From: Paracoccaceae bacterium
GTDB taxonomy: Bacteria > Pseudomonadota > Alphaproteobacteria > Rhodobacterales > Rhodobacteraceae
Length of the DNA: 64,000 bases
NCBI GenBank assembly: GCA_016124615.1
Contig: WGNF01000014.1
Location: 104,932-168,931, forward strand
Direction: 5' to 3'
This document shows, piece after piece, positions 46,479-57,413 of this stretch (position 1 is its first letter; each line of letters starts with the position of its first letter). The notes under the pieces are model-generated. The model was not told the origin of the DNA, did not search any database, and saw nothing but the letters and a program-made list of their open reading frames with translations. A program made the position numbers and the translations under genes.

Positions 46479-48764
46479 ATGCGCATTCTCTGTCTGGGCG
46501 GCGGGCCGGCGGGTCTTTATTTCGCGATTTCCATGAAGCTGCGCGATCCGTCGCATCAGGTAACGGTGCTGGAACGCAACCGCGCCAACGACACCTTTGG
46601 CTGGGGGGTGGTGCTGTCCGATGACGCACTGGGCCGGATGCAGCGCAACGACCCGCAAAGCACCGACGCGATCCGTAGCCATTTCTCGTACTGGGACGAT
46701 ATCGCCGTGGTCAAGGACGGCCATCGCATCGTCTCTGGCGGGCACGGCTTTGCCGGGATCGGGCGCAAGCAGATGCTGATCCTGCTGCAGGCCCGAGCGC
46801 GCGAGCTTGGCGTCGATCTGCGCTTCGAGACCGAGTTCAAGTCGGTCGAAGACTATCGCAAGGACTACGATCTGGTGGTCGGTGCCGATGGCATCAACTC
46901 GCTGGTGCGTCGCGAATATGAAGACGTGTTCAAGCCCGACATCGACATGCGGCTGTGCAAGTTCGTCTGGCTCGGCACGCATCAGAAATTCGATGACGCC
47001 TTCACCTTCATCTTTGAAAAAACCGCGCATGGCTGGGTCTGGGCCCATATCTACCAGTTCGACGCCGACACCGCGACCTTCATCGTCGAGTGCACGCAGG
47101 CCACCTGGGATGCCTGGGGTTTCGAGCACATGACGAAGGAAGAGACGGTCGAGACCTGCCGCAAGATTTTCGCTGCCCACCTTGGCGGGCATGCGCTGAT
47201 GTCGAATGCGGCGCATTTGCGCGGCTCGGCGGTCTGGATGAACTTCCCGCGGGTGATCTGCGAGAAATGGTACAACGGCAACGTGGTGCTGATGGGTGAT
47301 GCGGCGGCGACCGGGCATTTCTCGATCGGTTCGGGTTCGCGTCTGGCCTTCGACAGCGCAATCGCGCTGGCCGATTACCTGCATTCCGAACCGACGCTGG
47401 AGGCCGCGTTCGAGCGCTATCAGGCCGAGCGCCGGGTGGAGGTGCTGCGCCTGCAATCGGCGGCGCGCAACAGCCTTGAGTGGTTCGAGGAGGTAGAGCG
47501 GTATCTGCACCTCGATCCCGTGCAGTTCACCTATTCGCTGCTGACCCGCAGCCAGCGCATCAGCCACGAAAACCTGCGGCTGCGCGATCCAGCCTGGCTG
47601 CGGCAGGCCGAGGACTGGTTTCAGGCGCAGGTCGGCGGCACCGCCGGCCGCGCGCCGATGTTCGCGCCGCTCCGGCTGCGCGATATGGCGCTGGTCAACC
47701 GCGTCGTCGTTTCACCGATGGCGCAGTACAAGGCGGTCAATGGCTGCCCGACCGATTGGCATTTCGTCCACCTTGCCGAACGCGCCAAGGGCGGTGCCGG
47801 GCTGGTCTATACGGAAATGACCTGCGTCTCGCCCGAGGGCCGCATCACGCCCGGCTGCCCCGGCCTTTATGCGCCGGAACATGAGGCGGCATGGCGGCGG
47901 ATCGTCACCTTCGTCCATGCCGAGACAGAGGCGAAGATGTGCTGCCAGATCGGCCATTCCGGCCGCAAGGGGTCGACCCAGCTGGGCTGGGAAGAGGGCG
48001 ACGCCCCGCTGGCCTCTGGCAACTGGCCGGTCATGTCGGCCTCGGCGGTGGCCTGGTCGGATCGCAACGCGGTGCCGAAGGCGATGGACCGCGCCGACAT
48101 GGACCGCGTGACGGCGGAATTCGTCGCGGCCACCGAAATGGCGCAGCGCGCGGGCTTCGACATGGTCGAACTGCATGCCGCGCACGGCTATCTGATTTCG
48201 TCCTTCATCTCGCCGCTGTCGAACCTGCGCACCGATGCCTATGGCGGCAGCCTCGAAAACCGGATGCGCTGGCCGCTGGAGGTGTTCGCGGCGATGCGGG
48301 CGGCTTGGCCTGCGGCAAAGCCGATGTCGGTCCGCATCTCGGCCAACGACTGGGTCGGCGCGCATGGGGTAACGCCCGCCGAAGCGGTGGAAATCGGGAA
48401 GATGTTCCACGCAGCGGGCGCCGACATCATCGACGTTTCGGCCGGGCAAACCTCGACCGAGGCGCGGCCGATCTACGGGCGGATGTTCCAGACCCCGTTC
48501 AGCGACCGTATCCGGAATGAGGGCGGGCTGGCCACGATGGCAGTCGGCAACATCACCGAACCGGACCACGCCAACTCGATCCTGATGGCGGGGCGGGCCG
48601 ATCTGGTCTGTCTGGCCCGGCCGCATCTGGCCGACCCCTACTGGACCTTGCACGCGGCCGTTGCACTGGGCGATGCTGCGCAGCATTGGCCGCTGCCCTA
48701 CCTTGCGGGCCGCGATCAGGCGGTGCGGCTGGCGCAACGCGCACAGGAGGCGATCCGGGTATGA
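46479..48764 (+). CDS. 2-aminobenzoyl-CoA monooxygenase/reductase-like fusion
   Basis: A 761-residue two-domain enzyme. Residues 1 to about 375 form a flavin monooxygenase ([50 protein letters not shown]). Residues about 395-745 form an FMN old-yellow-enzyme domain ([27 protein letters not shown]). This is the layout of 2-aminobenzoyl-CoA monooxygenase/reductase, which hydroxylates and reduces the ring; databases also call it salicylyl-CoA 5-hydroxylase/oxidoreductase. GGGAGGGGCAG precedes the ATG. It leads a nine-gene operon with a matching CoA ligase. Confidence 0.9.
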   Translation: MRILCLGGGPAGLYFAISMKLRDPSHQVTVLERNRANDTFGWGVVLSDDALGRMQRNDPQSTDAIRSHFSYWDDIAVVKDGHRIVSGGHGFAGIGRKQMLILLQARARELGVDLRFETEFKSVEDYRKDYDLVVGADGINSLVRREYEDVFKPDIDMRLCKFVWLGTHQKFDDAFTFIFEKTAHGWVWAHIYQFDADTATFIVECTQATWDAWGFEHMTKEETVETCRKIFAAHLGGHALMSNAAHLRGSAVWMNFPRVICEKWYNGNVVLMGDAAATGHFSIGSGSRLAFDSAIALADYLHSEPTLEAAFERYQAERRVEVLRLQSAARNSLEWFEEVERYLHLDPVQFTYSLLTRSQRISHENLRLRDPAWLRQAEDWFQAQVGGTAGRAPMFAPLRLRDMALVNRVVVSPMAQYKAVNGCPTDWHFVHLAERAKGGAGLVYTEMTCVSPEGRITPGCPGLYAPEHEAAWRRIVTFVHAETEAKMCCQIGHSGRKGSTQLGWEEGDAPLASGNWPVMSASAVAWSDRNAVPKAMDRADMDRVTAEFVAATEMAQRAGFDMVELHAAHGYLISSFISPLSNLRTDAYGGSLENRMRWPLEVFAAMRAAWPAAKPMSVRISANDWVGAHGVTPAEAVEIGKMFHAAGADIIDVSAGQTSTEARPIYGRMFQTPFSDRIRNEGGLATMAVGNITEPDHANSILMAGRADLVCLARPHLADPYWTLHAAVALGDAAQHWPLPYLAGRDQAVRLAQRAQEAIRV

Positions 48765-49498
48765 CATTGGCGGGCAGGCGGGTTCTGGTCACAGGGGGCG
48801 GCACGGGTGCAGGGGCCGACCTTGCGCGCGGCTTCGCCGCAGCCGGGGCCGAGGTCATCATCGCCGGTCGGCGGATGGCGCCGCTGGAGGCTGTCGCCAC
48901 CGCGCCCGGCATCCGCGCCGTGCAGGCCGACGTGACGGATGAGGCCTCTGTCGCCGCGATGTTCGCCGCTGCTGGTCCCTGCGACATCGTCATCGCCAAT
49001 GCGGGGGCGGCGGATAGCGGGGTGATGGCCCGCACCACGCTGGCGCAGTGGAACGCGATGGTCGCGGTAAACCTGACCGGCGTGTTCCTGACCCTGCGCG
49101 ACGGGCTGAACCAGATGCCGGGCTGGGGGCGGCTGATCGCCGTGGCCTCCACCGCCGGGCTGAAGGGCTATGCCAAGGTCGCGCCCTATGCGGCTGCCAA
49201 GCACGGCGTCGTGGGCCTCGTCCGCTCGCTGGCGCTGGAAATCGCGCGGCGCGAGGTGACGGTGAACGCGCTTTGCCCCGGCTTTCTCGATACACCGATG
49301 ACGGATCACTCGATCGACGTCATTGCGCAGAAAACCGGGCGCAGCCCGGCCGAGGCAAAGTTGGCGCTGGAGGCGATGAGCCCGCAGCACCGGCTGATCC
49401 AGCCAGCCGAGGTAACGGCGGCGGCGCTGTGGCTGTGCGCGCCGGGCAGCGCAGGAATGAACGGGCAGGCGATCGCCATCGCGGGGGGAGAGATATGA
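48761..49498 (+). CDS. SDR family oxidoreductase (aromatic-CoA operon)
   Basis: A 245-residue classical SDR with the cofactor site [11 protein letters not shown], the IANAGAAD segment, Ser in VASTAG and a complete YAAAK pair. It most likely oxidises a 3-hydroxyacyl-CoA or similar alcohol formed after ring cleavage of aminobenzoyl-CoA. The ATG overlaps the stop of the monooxygenase gene (ATGA). It also overlaps the next gene, so it is translated as part of the operon. Confidence 0.88.
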   Translation: MTLAGRRVLVTGGGTGAGADLARGFAAAGAEVIIAGRRMAPLEAVATAPGIRAVQADVTDEASVAAMFAAAGPCDIVIANAGAADSGVMARTTLAQWNAMVAVNLTGVFLTLRDGLNQMPGWGRLIAVASTAGLKGYAKVAPYAAAKHGVVGLVRSLALEIARREVTVNALCPGFLDTPMTDHSIDVIAQKTGRSPAEAKLALEAMSPQHRLIQPAEVTAAALWLCAPGSAGMNGQAIAIAGGEI

Positions 49499-49950
49499 AG
49501 GACGTAACGCCGGACCCGCTGTCGAAGCGCCGCCTGAAAGCCTGGATACGGCTGCTGGGCGTGACCCGCGCCGCCGAGGCGCCGCTGCGCGACTATCTGC
49601 GGTTGACCCATGCGACGACGCTGCCGCGGTTCGACGTGATGGCCGCGCTCTGGCGGCGGCGCGAAGGGATCAGCATGTCGGAACTGTCGCGGATGTTGCT
49701 GGTCTCGAACGGCAATGCGACCGCGGTGGTGGACCGGTTGGAACGCGACGGGCTGGTAAAGCGCACGCCGCTGCCCAACGACCGCCGCACCGTGCAGGTG
49801 GCGCTGACCGAAGCGGGCCTGAGCCAGTTCGAGGCACAGGCCGAGGGCCATGAGCGCGAGGTCAACCGCCTCTTTTCCGGACTGAGCGAGGCCGACCTCG
49901 ATACGCTGACCGACATCCTCAAACGCCTGGGACGGGGAGACAGGGCATGA
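49495..49950 (+). CDS. MarR family transcriptional regulator
   Basis: A 151-residue MarR protein. The winged helix-turn-helix spans about residues 45-110, with [22 protein letters not shown] as helices 3-4 and a wing with [13 protein letters not shown]. MarR proteins are usually repressors released by the pathway's aromatic acid or CoA ester. It lies inside the operon with ATGA overlaps on both sides. It is therefore probably autoregulated through the promoter region before 46479. Confidence 0.9.
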   Translation: MKDVTPDPLSKRRLKAWIRLLGVTRAAEAPLRDYLRLTHATTLPRFDVMAALWRRREGISMSELSRMLLVSNGNATAVVDRLERDGLVKRTPLPNDRRTVQVALTEAGLSQFEAQAEGHEREVNRLFSGLSEADLDTLTDILKRLGRGDRA

Positions 49951-50759
49951 CCATGCTTGCAGGGCTGACGCCCCGGCACTTCCTGTGGGAGGTCCGCGAC
50001 CGGATCGCCGTGATCCGCCTGAACCGGCCGGAGCGGAAAAACCCGCTGACCTTCGACAGCTACGCCGAGTTGCGCGACCTGTTCCGTGCGCTGCCCTATG
50101 CGGAAGATGTCGATGTGGTGGTGCTGGCCCCGAACGGCGGCAACTTCTGCTCGGGCGGCGATGTGCACGAGATCATCGGCCCGCTGGTCGGGCGCGACAT
50201 GAAGGGCCTGCTGGCCTTCACCAGGATGACCGGCGATCTGGTCAAGGCGATGATCGGCTGCGGCAAGCCGGTGATCGCGGCGGTCGATGGCATCTGCGTC
50301 GGCGCGGGGGCGATTCTCGCGATGGCCTCGGACCTGCGCATCGCCACACCGGCGGCGAAGACGGCGTTCCTGTTCACGCGGGTCGGGCTGGCGGGCTGCG
50401 ACATGGGCGCCTGCGCCATGCTGCCCCGCATCATCGGGCAGGGTCGGGCGGCGGACCTGCTTTACACCGGCCGCACCATGAGCGCCGACGAGGGCGCGGC
50501 CTGGGGCTTCTACAACGCCCTGCACGCCCCCGAAGCGCTGGAGGCCGAGGCGATGGCGCTGGCCGGGCGGATCGCGGCGGGGCCGTGTTTCGCGCATGGC
50601 ATCACCAAGACGCAGTTGAACCAGGAATGGAACATGGGCCTGGACCAGGCGATCGAGGCCGAGGCGCAGGCGCAGGCGATCTGCATGCAGACCGAGGATT
50701 TCGCCCGCGCCTACCGGGCGTTCGTGGCCAAGGAACGGCCGGTGTTCGAGGGAAACTGA
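49947..50759 (+). CDS. enoyl-CoA hydratase family protein
   Basis: A 270-residue crotonase-fold enzyme. Oxyanion-hole segments are [11 protein letters not shown] and [19 protein letters not shown]. The catalytic stretch [13 protein letters not shown] lacks one usual Glu, so it may be an isomerase or a ring-opening hydrolase rather than a plain hydratase. The operon position suggests work on a non-aromatic CoA thioester made from aminobenzoyl-CoA. Its ATG overlaps the MarR stop (ATGA). Confidence 0.88.
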   Translation: MTMLAGLTPRHFLWEVRDRIAVIRLNRPERKNPLTFDSYAELRDLFRALPYAEDVDVVVLAPNGGNFCSGGDVHEIIGPLVGRDMKGLLAFTRMTGDLVKAMIGCGKPVIAAVDGICVGAGAILAMASDLRIATPAAKTAFLFTRVGLAGCDMGACAMLPRIIGQGRAADLLYTGRTMSADEGAAWGFYNALHAPEALEAEAMALAGRIAAGPCFAHGITKTQLNQEWNMGLDQAIEAEAQAQAICMQTEDFARAYRAFVAKERPVFEGN

Positions 50760-50763
50760 ACCG

Positions 50764-50820
50764 CCGGGGGGCTGTCTGCCCCCCGGACCCCCCGAGAGTA
50801 TTTTCACCAAGAAGAAGCAC
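50764..50820 (+). repeat. Rhodobacteraceae hairpin + CCCCGAG-ATATTT element, copy 3
   Basis: A perfect nine-base-pair hairpin (CCGGGGGGC and GCCCCCCGG with loop TGTCT) is followed by CCCCCCGAGAGTATTTTCA and CCAAGAAGAAGCAC. It ends immediately before the acyl-CoA dehydrogenase ATG. It breaks the otherwise overlapping operon in two. The AAGAAGAAG run is the only possible ribosome site for the next gene. Confidence 0.75.
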
Positions 50821-51969
50821 ATGGCAGACAGAACCTTTCTTGAATGGCCGTTCTTCGAGGCGCGGCACCGCGATCTGGCGGCGGCACTGGAGGACTGGTG
50901 CGCGGCGCACCTGCCGGTGGACCACACCGACGTGGACGCCGCGTGCCGCGGGCTGGTGGCGGCGCTGGGCGCCGGGGGCTGGTTGCGGCCCACCGGGGCG
51001 GGCGAGGGTGAGCGGCTGGACGTGCGCACGCTCTGCCTGATCCGCGAGACGCTGGCGCGGCATGACGGGCTGGCGGATTTCGCCTTTGCCATGCAGGGGC
51101 TGGGGATGGGGGCGGTCAGCCTGTTCGGCAGCGCCGAACAGCGGGGCTGGCTGGGCCGGACGCGGGCGGGGCAGGCGATTGCCGGTTTCGCGCTGACCGA
51201 GCCGGGCTCGGGTTCGGACGTGGCGAACACGGCGACGGTGGCCGAGCGGACGGCGGATGGCTGGCGGCTGAGCGGCGAGAAGACCTACATCTCCAACGGC
51301 GGGATCGCGGATGTTTATGTCATCGTGGCGCGGACCGGCGAGGCGCCGGGGGCGCGGGGGCTGTCGGCCTTCCTGATGCACGCCGATGTGCCCGGGCTGG
51401 AGGTGGTGGAGCGGATCGCGGTGATGGCGCCGCATCCGCTGGCGCATCTGCGGCTGGATGGCGTGCGGCTGCCCGAGGCCGCCCTGATCGGCCGGGCGGG
51501 CGAAGGCTTCAAGGTTGCCATGTCGGTGCTCGATGTCTTTCGCCCGACGGTGGGCGCCGCGGCGCTGGGCTTCGCCCGTCGCGCGCTGGACGAGGCACGG
51601 GCGCGGGTGACCACGCGCCGGGTCGGCGGCGCGGCGTTGGCAGAGTTGCAGATGGTGCAGGGCCATATCGCCGACATGGCGACCGAGATCGATGCGGCGG
51701 CGCTGCTGGTCTACCGCGCGGCCTGGACCAAGGACGGCGGCGCGGCGCGGGTCAGCCGCGAGGCGGCGATGGCCAAGCATTATGCCACCGAGGCGGCGCA
51801 GCGGGTGATCGATACGGCGGTGCAGCTTTTTGGCGGCGACGGCGTGCGCAGCGGGTTCGCGGTGGAAAGCCTCTACCGCGAGATCCGGGCGCTGCGCATC
51901 TACGAAGGCGCGAGCGACGTGCAGCGCCTGATCATCGCACGGGCGGTTTTGGCGGAGGGCGGCGCATGA
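50821..51969 (+). CDS. acyl-CoA dehydrogenase
   Basis: A 382-residue FAD acyl-CoA dehydrogenase. Middle-domain signatures are [22 protein letters not shown] and the [13 protein letters not shown] stretch. The C-terminal helix keeps the catalytic-base context [13 protein letters not shown]. It inserts a double bond into an acyl-CoA and passes electrons to ETF. It probably works in the lower part of the aminobenzoyl-CoA pathway. It starts right after a hairpin/ATATTT element. Confidence 0.9.
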   Translation: MADRTFLEWPFFEARHRDLAAALEDWCAAHLPVDHTDVDAACRGLVAALGAGGWLRPTGAGEGERLDVRTLCLIRETLARHDGLADFAFAMQGLGMGAVSLFGSAEQRGWLGRTRAGQAIAGFALTEPGSGSDVANTATVAERTADGWRLSGEKTYISNGGIADVYVIVARTGEAPGARGLSAFLMHADVPGLEVVERIAVMAPHPLAHLRLDGVRLPEAALIGRAGEGFKVAMSVLDVFRPTVGAAALGFARRALDEARARVTTRRVGGAALAELQMVQGHIADMATEIDAAALLVYRAAWTKDGGAARVSREAAMAKHYATEAAQRVIDTAVQLFGGDGVRSGFAVESLYREIRALRIYEGASDVQRLIIARAVLAEGGA

Positions 51970-52370
51970 GTGACGGTCACGAGGTTCTGCATCCGAAGAA
52001 CTGGAAGGCGGCGGCGGGCTATGCCAACGGCATCGCTGCTAGCGGGCGGATGGTCTTTTGCGGCGGCTTGATCGGCTGGAATGCGGATCAGGAATTCGAG
52101 ACGGATGACTTTGTCGGCCAGGTGGCACAGTGCCTGCGCAACATCGTGGCGGTGCTGGCCGAGGCCGGGGCCGAGCCGCGCCATCTGGTGCGGCTGACCT
52201 GGTACGTCACCGACAAGCGCGAATACCTCGGCGATCTGCGCGCGCTGGGGGCCGCCTATCGTGAGATCATCGGGCGGCATTATCCGGCGATGGCATTGGT
52301 GCAGGTGGTGGCGCTGGTCGAGGACCGCGCGAAGGTCGAGATCGAGGCGACGGCGGTGGTGCCGACATGA
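51966..52370 (+). CDS. RidA family (enamine/imine deaminase-like) protein
   Basis: A 134-residue RidA/YjgF homologue with the family features [41 protein letters not shown] and the closing [10 protein letters not shown]. RidA enzymes hydrolyse reactive enamines or imines and release ammonia. That chemistry fits a pathway whose ring-reduced intermediate still carries the amino group of anthranilate. The ATG overlaps the acyl-CoA dehydrogenase stop (ATGA). Confidence 0.88.
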   Translation: MSDGHEVLHPKNWKAAAGYANGIAASGRMVFCGGLIGWNADQEFETDDFVGQVAQCLRNIVAVLAEAGAEPRHLVRLTWYVTDKREYLGDLRALGAAYREIIGRHYPAMALVQVVALVEDRAKVEIEATAVVPT

Positions 52371-52392
52371 TCCGGGCAGGGGAGGGCATGCG

Positions 52393-54018
52393 ATGATGAA
52401 CTTGGGGCCGACGGGGCATACCGACAGCTTTACCCGCGACCGGTTGCCATCGGCAGAGACCTGGCCGGAGTTGCCGTTGGAGGGGTTCGACTACCCCGAC
52501 TGGCTGAACGCCGGGGTGGAACTGACCGACCGCCTGGTGGCGCAGGGCTTTGGCGACCATACCGCGCTGATCGGCAACGGGCGGCGGCGGACCTACAAGG
52601 AACTGACCGACTGGACCAACCGCATCGCGCATGCGCTGGTCGAGGATTACGGCGTGAAGCCGGGCAACCGCATCCTGATCCGGTCGGCCAACAACCCGGC
52701 AATGGTGGCCTGCTGGCTCGCCGCGATGAAGGCGGGAGCGGTGGTGGTGAACACCATGCCGATGCTGCGGGCGGGCGAGCTGAGCAAGATCGTCGACAAG
52801 GCTGAGGTTTCATTGGCGCTCTGCGATACCCGGCTGATGGAGGAGATGGTCGCCTGTTCCAAGGATTCGGCCTTTCTGAAGACAGTGATCGGCTTTGACG
52901 GCACGGCGAACCATGACGCCGAACTGGATCGCGTTGCGCTGGACAAGTCGGTGCGGTTCGAGGCGGTGAAGACCGGGCGCGACGATGTGGCCTTGCTCGG
53001 CTTCACTTCGGGTACCACTGGCGTTCCCAAGGCGACGATGCACTTCCACCGCGACATCCTGATCATCGCCGACGGCTATGCCAAGGAGGTGCTGGGTGTG
53101 GTGCCCGAAGATGTCTTTGTCGGCTCGCCGCCGCTGGCCTTCACCTTTGGCCTTGGCGGACTCGCGGTGTTTCCGCTGCGCTTCGGCGCGGCGGCGGCGC
53201 TGCTGGAAACCGCTTCGCCGCCCAACATGATCGAGATCATCCAGAAATACCGCGCCACCGTCTGTTTCACCGCGCCGACCGCCTACCGCGTGATGCTGAA
53301 GGCGATGGACGAGGGGGCGGACCTTTCCTCGCTGCGCGCCGCCGTTTCCGCGGGCGAGACGCTGCCCGCACCGGTCTATGACGAGTGGATGGCCAAGACC
53401 GGCAAGCCGATGCTGGACGGGATCGGCGCGACCGAGATGCTGCACATCTTCATCACCAACCGCTTCGGCGACAGCCGCCCGGCCTGCACCGGGCGGCCGG
53501 TGACCGGCTATCAGGCGAGGATCGTGGACTGGGAAGGCAACGAAGTGCCGCGCGGCACGGTGGGCAAGCTGGCGGTGCGGGGCCCGACCGGCTGCCGCTA
53601 CCTCGACGATCCGCGCCAGCACGACTATGTGCAGGACGGCTGGAATCTGACCGGCGATGCCTTTGTGCAGGATGACGAGGGCTATTTCCACTTCGCCGCC
53701 CGCAACGACGACATGATCGTCAGCGCCGGCTACAACATCGCCGGACCCGAGGTGGAGGCCGCGCTGCTGTCGCATCCCGACGTGCATGAATGCGCGGTGA
53801 TCGGTGCGGCGGACGAGGATCGCGGCCAGATCGTCGAGGCGCATGTGGTTCTGGCGGCGGGCGTCGTGCCGGACGCGCTGACCGTCAAACGCCTGCAGGA
53901 CCACGTAAAGGCGGTAATCGCCCCCTACAAATACCCGCGCCGGATCGTGTTTACGGCCGCACTGCCGAAGACGCAGACCGGCAAGATCCAACGCTTCCGG
54001 CTGAGAGAGACGCCATGA
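52393..54018 (+). CDS. 2-aminobenzoate/benzoate-CoA ligase-like enzyme
   Basis: A 541-residue AMP-forming acyl-CoA synthetase. The phosphate loop is [16 protein letters not shown] (about residue 200), the adenine site is [11 protein letters not shown], and the C-terminal lysine is in [10 protein letters not shown]. Among CoA ligases the [12 protein letters not shown] and GATEMLHIF stretches are those of benzoate/2-aminobenzoate-CoA ligases. It probably activates anthranilate for the monooxygenase at 46479. The ATG of the MMNLG start follows a GGGAGGG site. Confidence 0.88.
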   Translation: MMNLGPTGHTDSFTRDRLPSAETWPELPLEGFDYPDWLNAGVELTDRLVAQGFGDHTALIGNGRRRTYKELTDWTNRIAHALVEDYGVKPGNRILIRSANNPAMVACWLAAMKAGAVVVNTMPMLRAGELSKIVDKAEVSLALCDTRLMEEMVACSKDSAFLKTVIGFDGTANHDAELDRVALDKSVRFEAVKTGRDDVALLGFTSGTTGVPKATMHFHRDILIIADGYAKEVLGVVPEDVFVGSPPLAFTFGLGGLAVFPLRFGAAAALLETASPPNMIEIIQKYRATVCFTAPTAYRVMLKAMDEGADLSSLRAAVSAGETLPAPVYDEWMAKTGKPMLDGIGATEMLHIFITNRFGDSRPACTGRPVTGYQARIVDWEGNEVPRGTVGKLAVRGPTGCRYLDDPRQHDYVQDGWNLTGDAFVQDDEGYFHFAARNDDMIVSAGYNIAGPEVEAALLSHPDVHECAVIGAADEDRGQIVEAHVVLAAGVVPDALTVKRLQDHVKAVIAPYKYPRRIVFTAALPKTQTGKIQRFRLRETP

Positions 54019-54854
54019 CCAACACCCCTTACGACCCCGCCCGCGAGGGCGCGCAGATGGTTTTCGATGGCCGCATGTCCTATGGCGATTATCTGCGGCT
54101 GGATGCGATCCTTGGCGCGCAGGCGCAGCTTTCGGACGCGCATGATGAAATGCTGTTCATCATCCAGCACCAGACCTCGGAGCTTTGGATGCGGCTGGCG
54201 ATCCATGAGCTGACCTCGGCCCGCGATGCGATCGCCGGGGGCGACTTTGCGCATGCGTTCAAGACCCTTTCGCGCGTGGCCCGCATCTTTGAGCAGTTGA
54301 ACGGCGCCTGGGATGTGCTGCGCACGATGACGCCGGCCGATTACACCAAGTTCCGCAATGCGCTGGGCCAGTCGTCGGGCTTCCAGTCCTGGCAGTACCG
54401 GCTGATCGAGTTCATGGTGGGCAACCGCAACCAGGCCATGATCCGCCCGCACGCCCACCGCCCCGAGATCAAGGCGCTGCTGGAGGCCGAACTGGCTCGG
54501 CCCTCGCTTTACGACGTGGCGCTGGGGGCGTTGCACAAGGCGGGGCTGACGCTGCCGGATGAGGTGCTGAACCGCGACACGACGCAGCAGTGGCAAAGCA
54601 ACGACGCGGTGCAGGCCGTCTGGGCGAAGGTCTACCGCGACCCCGAGGGGCATTGGGCGTTTTACGATCTGGCCGAGAAGCTGGTGGATTTCGAGGATTA
54701 CTTCCGCCGCTGGCGCTTCAATCACGTGACCACGGTCGAACGGGTGATCGGCTTCAAGCGCGGCACCGGGGGGACTGGCGGTGTCAGCTATCTTCGCCGT
54801 ATGCTGGAGGTGGAGCTTTTCCCCGAGCTGTGGCACGTCCGGACCGATCTTTGA
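54015..54854 (+). CDS. kynA: tryptophan 2,3-dioxygenase
   Basis: A 279-residue heme dioxygenase. Signatures are [16 protein letters not shown], the substrate-site [30 protein letters not shown] and [20 protein letters not shown] with the proximal heme His. It opens the indole ring of tryptophan to give N-formylkynurenine. The ATG overlaps the stop of the CoA ligase gene (ATGA). It is therefore co-expressed with the anthranilate-CoA genes, which ties tryptophan breakdown to them. Confidence 0.96.
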   Translation: MTNTPYDPAREGAQMVFDGRMSYGDYLRLDAILGAQAQLSDAHDEMLFIIQHQTSELWMRLAIHELTSARDAIAGGDFAHAFKTLSRVARIFEQLNGAWDVLRTMTPADYTKFRNALGQSSGFQSWQYRLIEFMVGNRNQAMIRPHAHRPEIKALLEAELARPSLYDVALGALHKAGLTLPDEVLNRDTTQQWQSNDAVQAVWAKVYRDPEGHWAFYDLAEKLVDFEDYFRRWRFNHVTTVERVIGFKRGTGGTGGVSYLRRMLEVELFPELWHVRTDL

Positions 54855-55288
54855 TGCCCTTTGTCTACCGTCAGAAAGTGCTGTTTCAGCACTGCGATCC
54901 CGCCGGGATCGTGTTCTATCCGCGCTACATGGAGATGATGAACGCGACGGTAGAAGAGTGGTTCGAAAGCCGCCTGAAACATTCGTTCGCCAAGATGCAC
55001 GGTGCGATGCAGGCCGGTGTGCCCACCGCCGAGCTGCGGGTGACCTTCAGCGCGCCCAGCCGGTTGGGCGACATGCTGGCGATTTCGCTTTACCTGCGGC
55101 GGCTGGGGCGGACCAGCGCGGGGCTTGAATTCGTGGCCGAATGCAACGGGCAGGTGCGGCTGACGATGCATTCGACGCTGGTCTTCATCAGCTTTGCCGA
55201 AGGCCGTCCGCAGCCCTGGCCGCCACGGCTGCGGACCCGGCTGGAAGCAGAGGTGGAGCCGCTGGCCGCGCCCGAGCCTCAGCCCTGA
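54854..55288 (+). CDS. acyl-CoA thioesterase (4-hydroxybenzoyl-CoA thioesterase-like)
   Basis: A 144-residue hotdog-fold thioesterase with the family motif FQHCDPAGIVFYPRY, including the catalytic Asp. It may release a dead-end aromatic acid from its CoA ester or trim a pathway intermediate. It is the last gene of the operon. The ATG overlaps the dioxygenase stop (TGATG). Its 3' end overlaps the convergent galE gene by ten bases. Confidence 0.87.
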   Translation: MPFVYRQKVLFQHCDPAGIVFYPRYMEMMNATVEEWFESRLKHSFAKMHGAMQAGVPTAELRVTFSAPSRLGDMLAISLYLRRLGRTSAGLEFVAECNGQVRLTMHSTLVFISFAEGRPQPWPPRLRTRLEAEVEPLAAPEPQP

Positions 55289-56298
55289 CGCATGTTAGAG
55301 CGGCGCGAGACCCAGGCCCAGCTGGTTGCGCACATGTTATCAAGGTCACGTTCGGCCCGAAAACCCAGCACCTCGGCTGCCTTGGACGGATCGCCGTAGT
55401 AGCAATCCAGATCGCCCGCGCGACGCGGGGCGACCTTGTAGGGCAACTCGCGCCCGCAGGCGCGCGAATAGGCCGCCAGCATGTCCATCACCGAATAACC
55501 CTGCCCGGTGCCCAGATTCACGGTGTGGCTGTCATCGCCCCGCATCAGCGCGTCGAGCGACAGCACATGGCCGCGCGCGAGGTCTTCGACGTGGATGTAG
55601 TCGCGCACGCCGGTGCCGTCCGGCGTGGGATAGTCGTTGCCGAACACGTTCAGCGCGGGCAACTCGCCGGTGGCGACTTTGGCGATATAGGGCATCAGGT
55701 TGTTTGGAATGTCTGACGGGTCCTCGCCGATCAGCCCGGTGTCATGCGCGCCGGCCGGGTTGAAGTAGCGCAGGATGCCAAAGCGCCAGCGCGGATCGGC
55801 GCCAGCGACCTGCTGGATGATCTGCTCGCCCATCAGCTTGGTGTAGGCATAGGTGCTGGCATAGCCAAGCGCCGCGCCCTCGGGGATCGGCCAGTCCGTC
55901 GTCGGCGCATAGACCGTGGCCGAGGACGAGAACACCAGCCGGAACACGCCCGCAGCGCGCATCGCCTTCAGAAGGTTCACGAGACCGGTGCAGTTTGTCT
56001 CGATATAGTCCAGCGGCTTTTCCTGCGACTCGCCCACGGCCTTCTTGGCGGCGAAGTGCACCACGCCATCGAAATGGTCCGAGGCGAACACCCGCGCCAG
56101 CCCGGCGGGATCAAGCACGTCGCAGCGGTGCACGGTGACCGGCTTGCCGGTGATCACCTCCAGCCGGTCGGGCACGTCGCTGCGGGCGTTGTCGAAATTG
56201 TCGAGAATCGCGACCTCGTAGCCTGCCGCGCACAGCGCCGCATAGGTGTGCGATCCAATATATCCGGCGCCGCCGGTCAGAAGGATTTTGCCTGGCAT
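55279..56298 (-). CDS. galE: UDP-glucose 4-epimerase
   Basis: A 339-residue extended-SDR epimerase. The NAD site is LLTGGAGYIGSHTYAAL, the catalytic Ser is in FSSSATVY and the Tyr/Lys pair is YAYTK. Substrate residues include RYFNPAGAHDTG and GVRDYIHVEDLA. It interconverts UDP-glucose and UDP-galactose for surface polysaccharides. The last residues (SRRSNMRQG) differ from the usual ending and lie where the gene overlaps the thioesterase gene. The ATG at 56298 follows GAGAGA. Confidence 0.95.
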   Translation of the reverse strand: MPGKILLTGGAGYIGSHTYAALCAAGYEVAILDNFDNARSDVPDRLEVITGKPVTVHRCDVLDPAGLARVFASDHFDGVVHFAAKKAVGESQEKPLDYIETNCTGLVNLLKAMRAAGVFRLVFSSSATVYAPTTDWPIPEGAALGYASTYAYTKLMGEQIIQQVAGADPRWRFGILRYFNPAGAHDTGLIGEDPSDIPNNLMPYIAKVATGELPALNVFGNDYPTPDGTGVRDYIHVEDLARGHVLSLDALMRGDDSHTVNLGTGQGYSVMDMLAAYSRACGRELPYKVAPRRAGDLDCYYGDPSKAAEVLGFRAERDLDNMCATSWAWVSRRSNMRQG

Positions 56299-56354
56299 CA
56301 ATCTCTCTCGGTTCAAGCCGGACCAGTTTACACGGGGCAGCCGCCGGGAACCAG

Positions 56355-57410
56355 TCAGTCGGTCAGCACCAGCAGGTCGGATTCGGCAATGCTGATTTCT
56401 GCGGCGCTGCCGACGGCGGGTGGCGGCGCATCGGGCCGGTTGAAAGTGTCGAGCGAGATCAGGTTGCCGCCGACGTTCACCCGGATGCGGATGACCGAAC
56501 CGAGAAAGTGTACCTCGGCGATGCGGCCGGTCAGCACCACGGCCCGCGCCGTATGGCGGCCAAGGGCGATCACCTCGGGGCGCAGCGCTAGGCTGATCGG
56601 GCCGTGGGCGCCGTTCAGGCTGCGGTTCAGCGCCACCGGCGTTTCGCCCACCGTCACGTTGCCGACGGCAGCATCCACCACGCGGGCATCCAGCAGGTTC
56701 AGCGTGCCGACGAACTGGGCGACAAAGCGGGTCGTCGGGCGGTTGTAGATTTCGAACGGCGTGCCGACCTGATCGGCGATGCCGTTGGTCATCACCACGA
56801 CACGGTCCGACATCGACAGCGCCTCTTCCTGGTCATGCGTCACGAAGATCGTGGTGATGCCCAGCTCGCGCTGGATCGCCCGGATCTCCTCGCGCAGCGA
56901 CACGCGGATCTTGGCGTCGAGCGCCGACAGCGGCTCGTCGAGCAACAGCACGCGCGGCCGCACCGCCAGCGCGCGGGCCAGCGCCACACGCTGCTGCTGG
57001 CCACCCGACAGCTGGAACGGATAGCGGGCGCCAAGGTCGGCCAGGCCGATCAGCTTCAGCATCTCGGCCACACGCCCGGCAATCTCGGCGCGGCCCAGAC
57101 CGCTGACGCGAAGCCCGAAGCCGACGTTCTGCGCCACGGTCAGGTTCGGGAACAACGCATAGGCCTGAAACACCATGCCGATGTTGCGCTGGTTGGGGCG
57201 CAGCGCTGTTACGTCCTGCCCGTCGATCACGATCGAGCCTGCGGTCGGCGTCTCGAACCCCGCGACCATGCGCAGCACGGTGGTCTTGCCGCAGCCCGAT
57301 GGCCCGAGGAACGAGACGAACTCGCCTTTTTCGATCGACAGGTCGAAATCCTTCACCACGCGGGTGGGCCCGAAGGATTTCTCGAGGTGGCTGAGTTCCA
57401 GAAAGGCCAT
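56355..57410 (-). CDS. ABC transporter ATP-binding protein (PotA-like)
   Basis: A 351-residue ATPase of the spermidine/putrescine-iron-thiamine branch. Walker A is GPSGCGKTT, the signature is LSGGQQQRV, Walker B is LLLDEPLSALD and the switch His is in IFVTHDQEEAL. The C-terminal TOBE domain covers about residues 275-351. It is the last gene of a four-gene operon (binding protein, two permeases, ATPase). It powers uptake of a small solute, plausibly a polyamine or related cation. Confidence 0.93.
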   Translation of the reverse strand: MAFLELSHLEKSFGPTRVVKDFDLSIEKGEFVSFLGPSGCGKTTVLRMVAGFETPTAGSIVIDGQDVTALRPNQRNIGMVFQAYALFPNLTVAQNVGFGLRVSGLGRAEIAGRVAEMLKLIGLADLGARYPFQLSGGQQQRVALARALAVRPRVLLLDEPLSALDAKIRVSLREEIRAIQRELGITTIFVTHDQEEALSMSDRVVVMTNGIADQVGTPFEIYNRPTTRFVAQFVGTLNLLDARVVDAAVGNVTVGETPVALNRSLNGAHGPISLALRPEVIALGRHTARAVVLTGRIAEVHFLGSVIRIRVNVGGNLISLDTFNRPDAPPPAVGSAAEISIAESDLLVLTD

Positions 57411-57413
57411 GCG

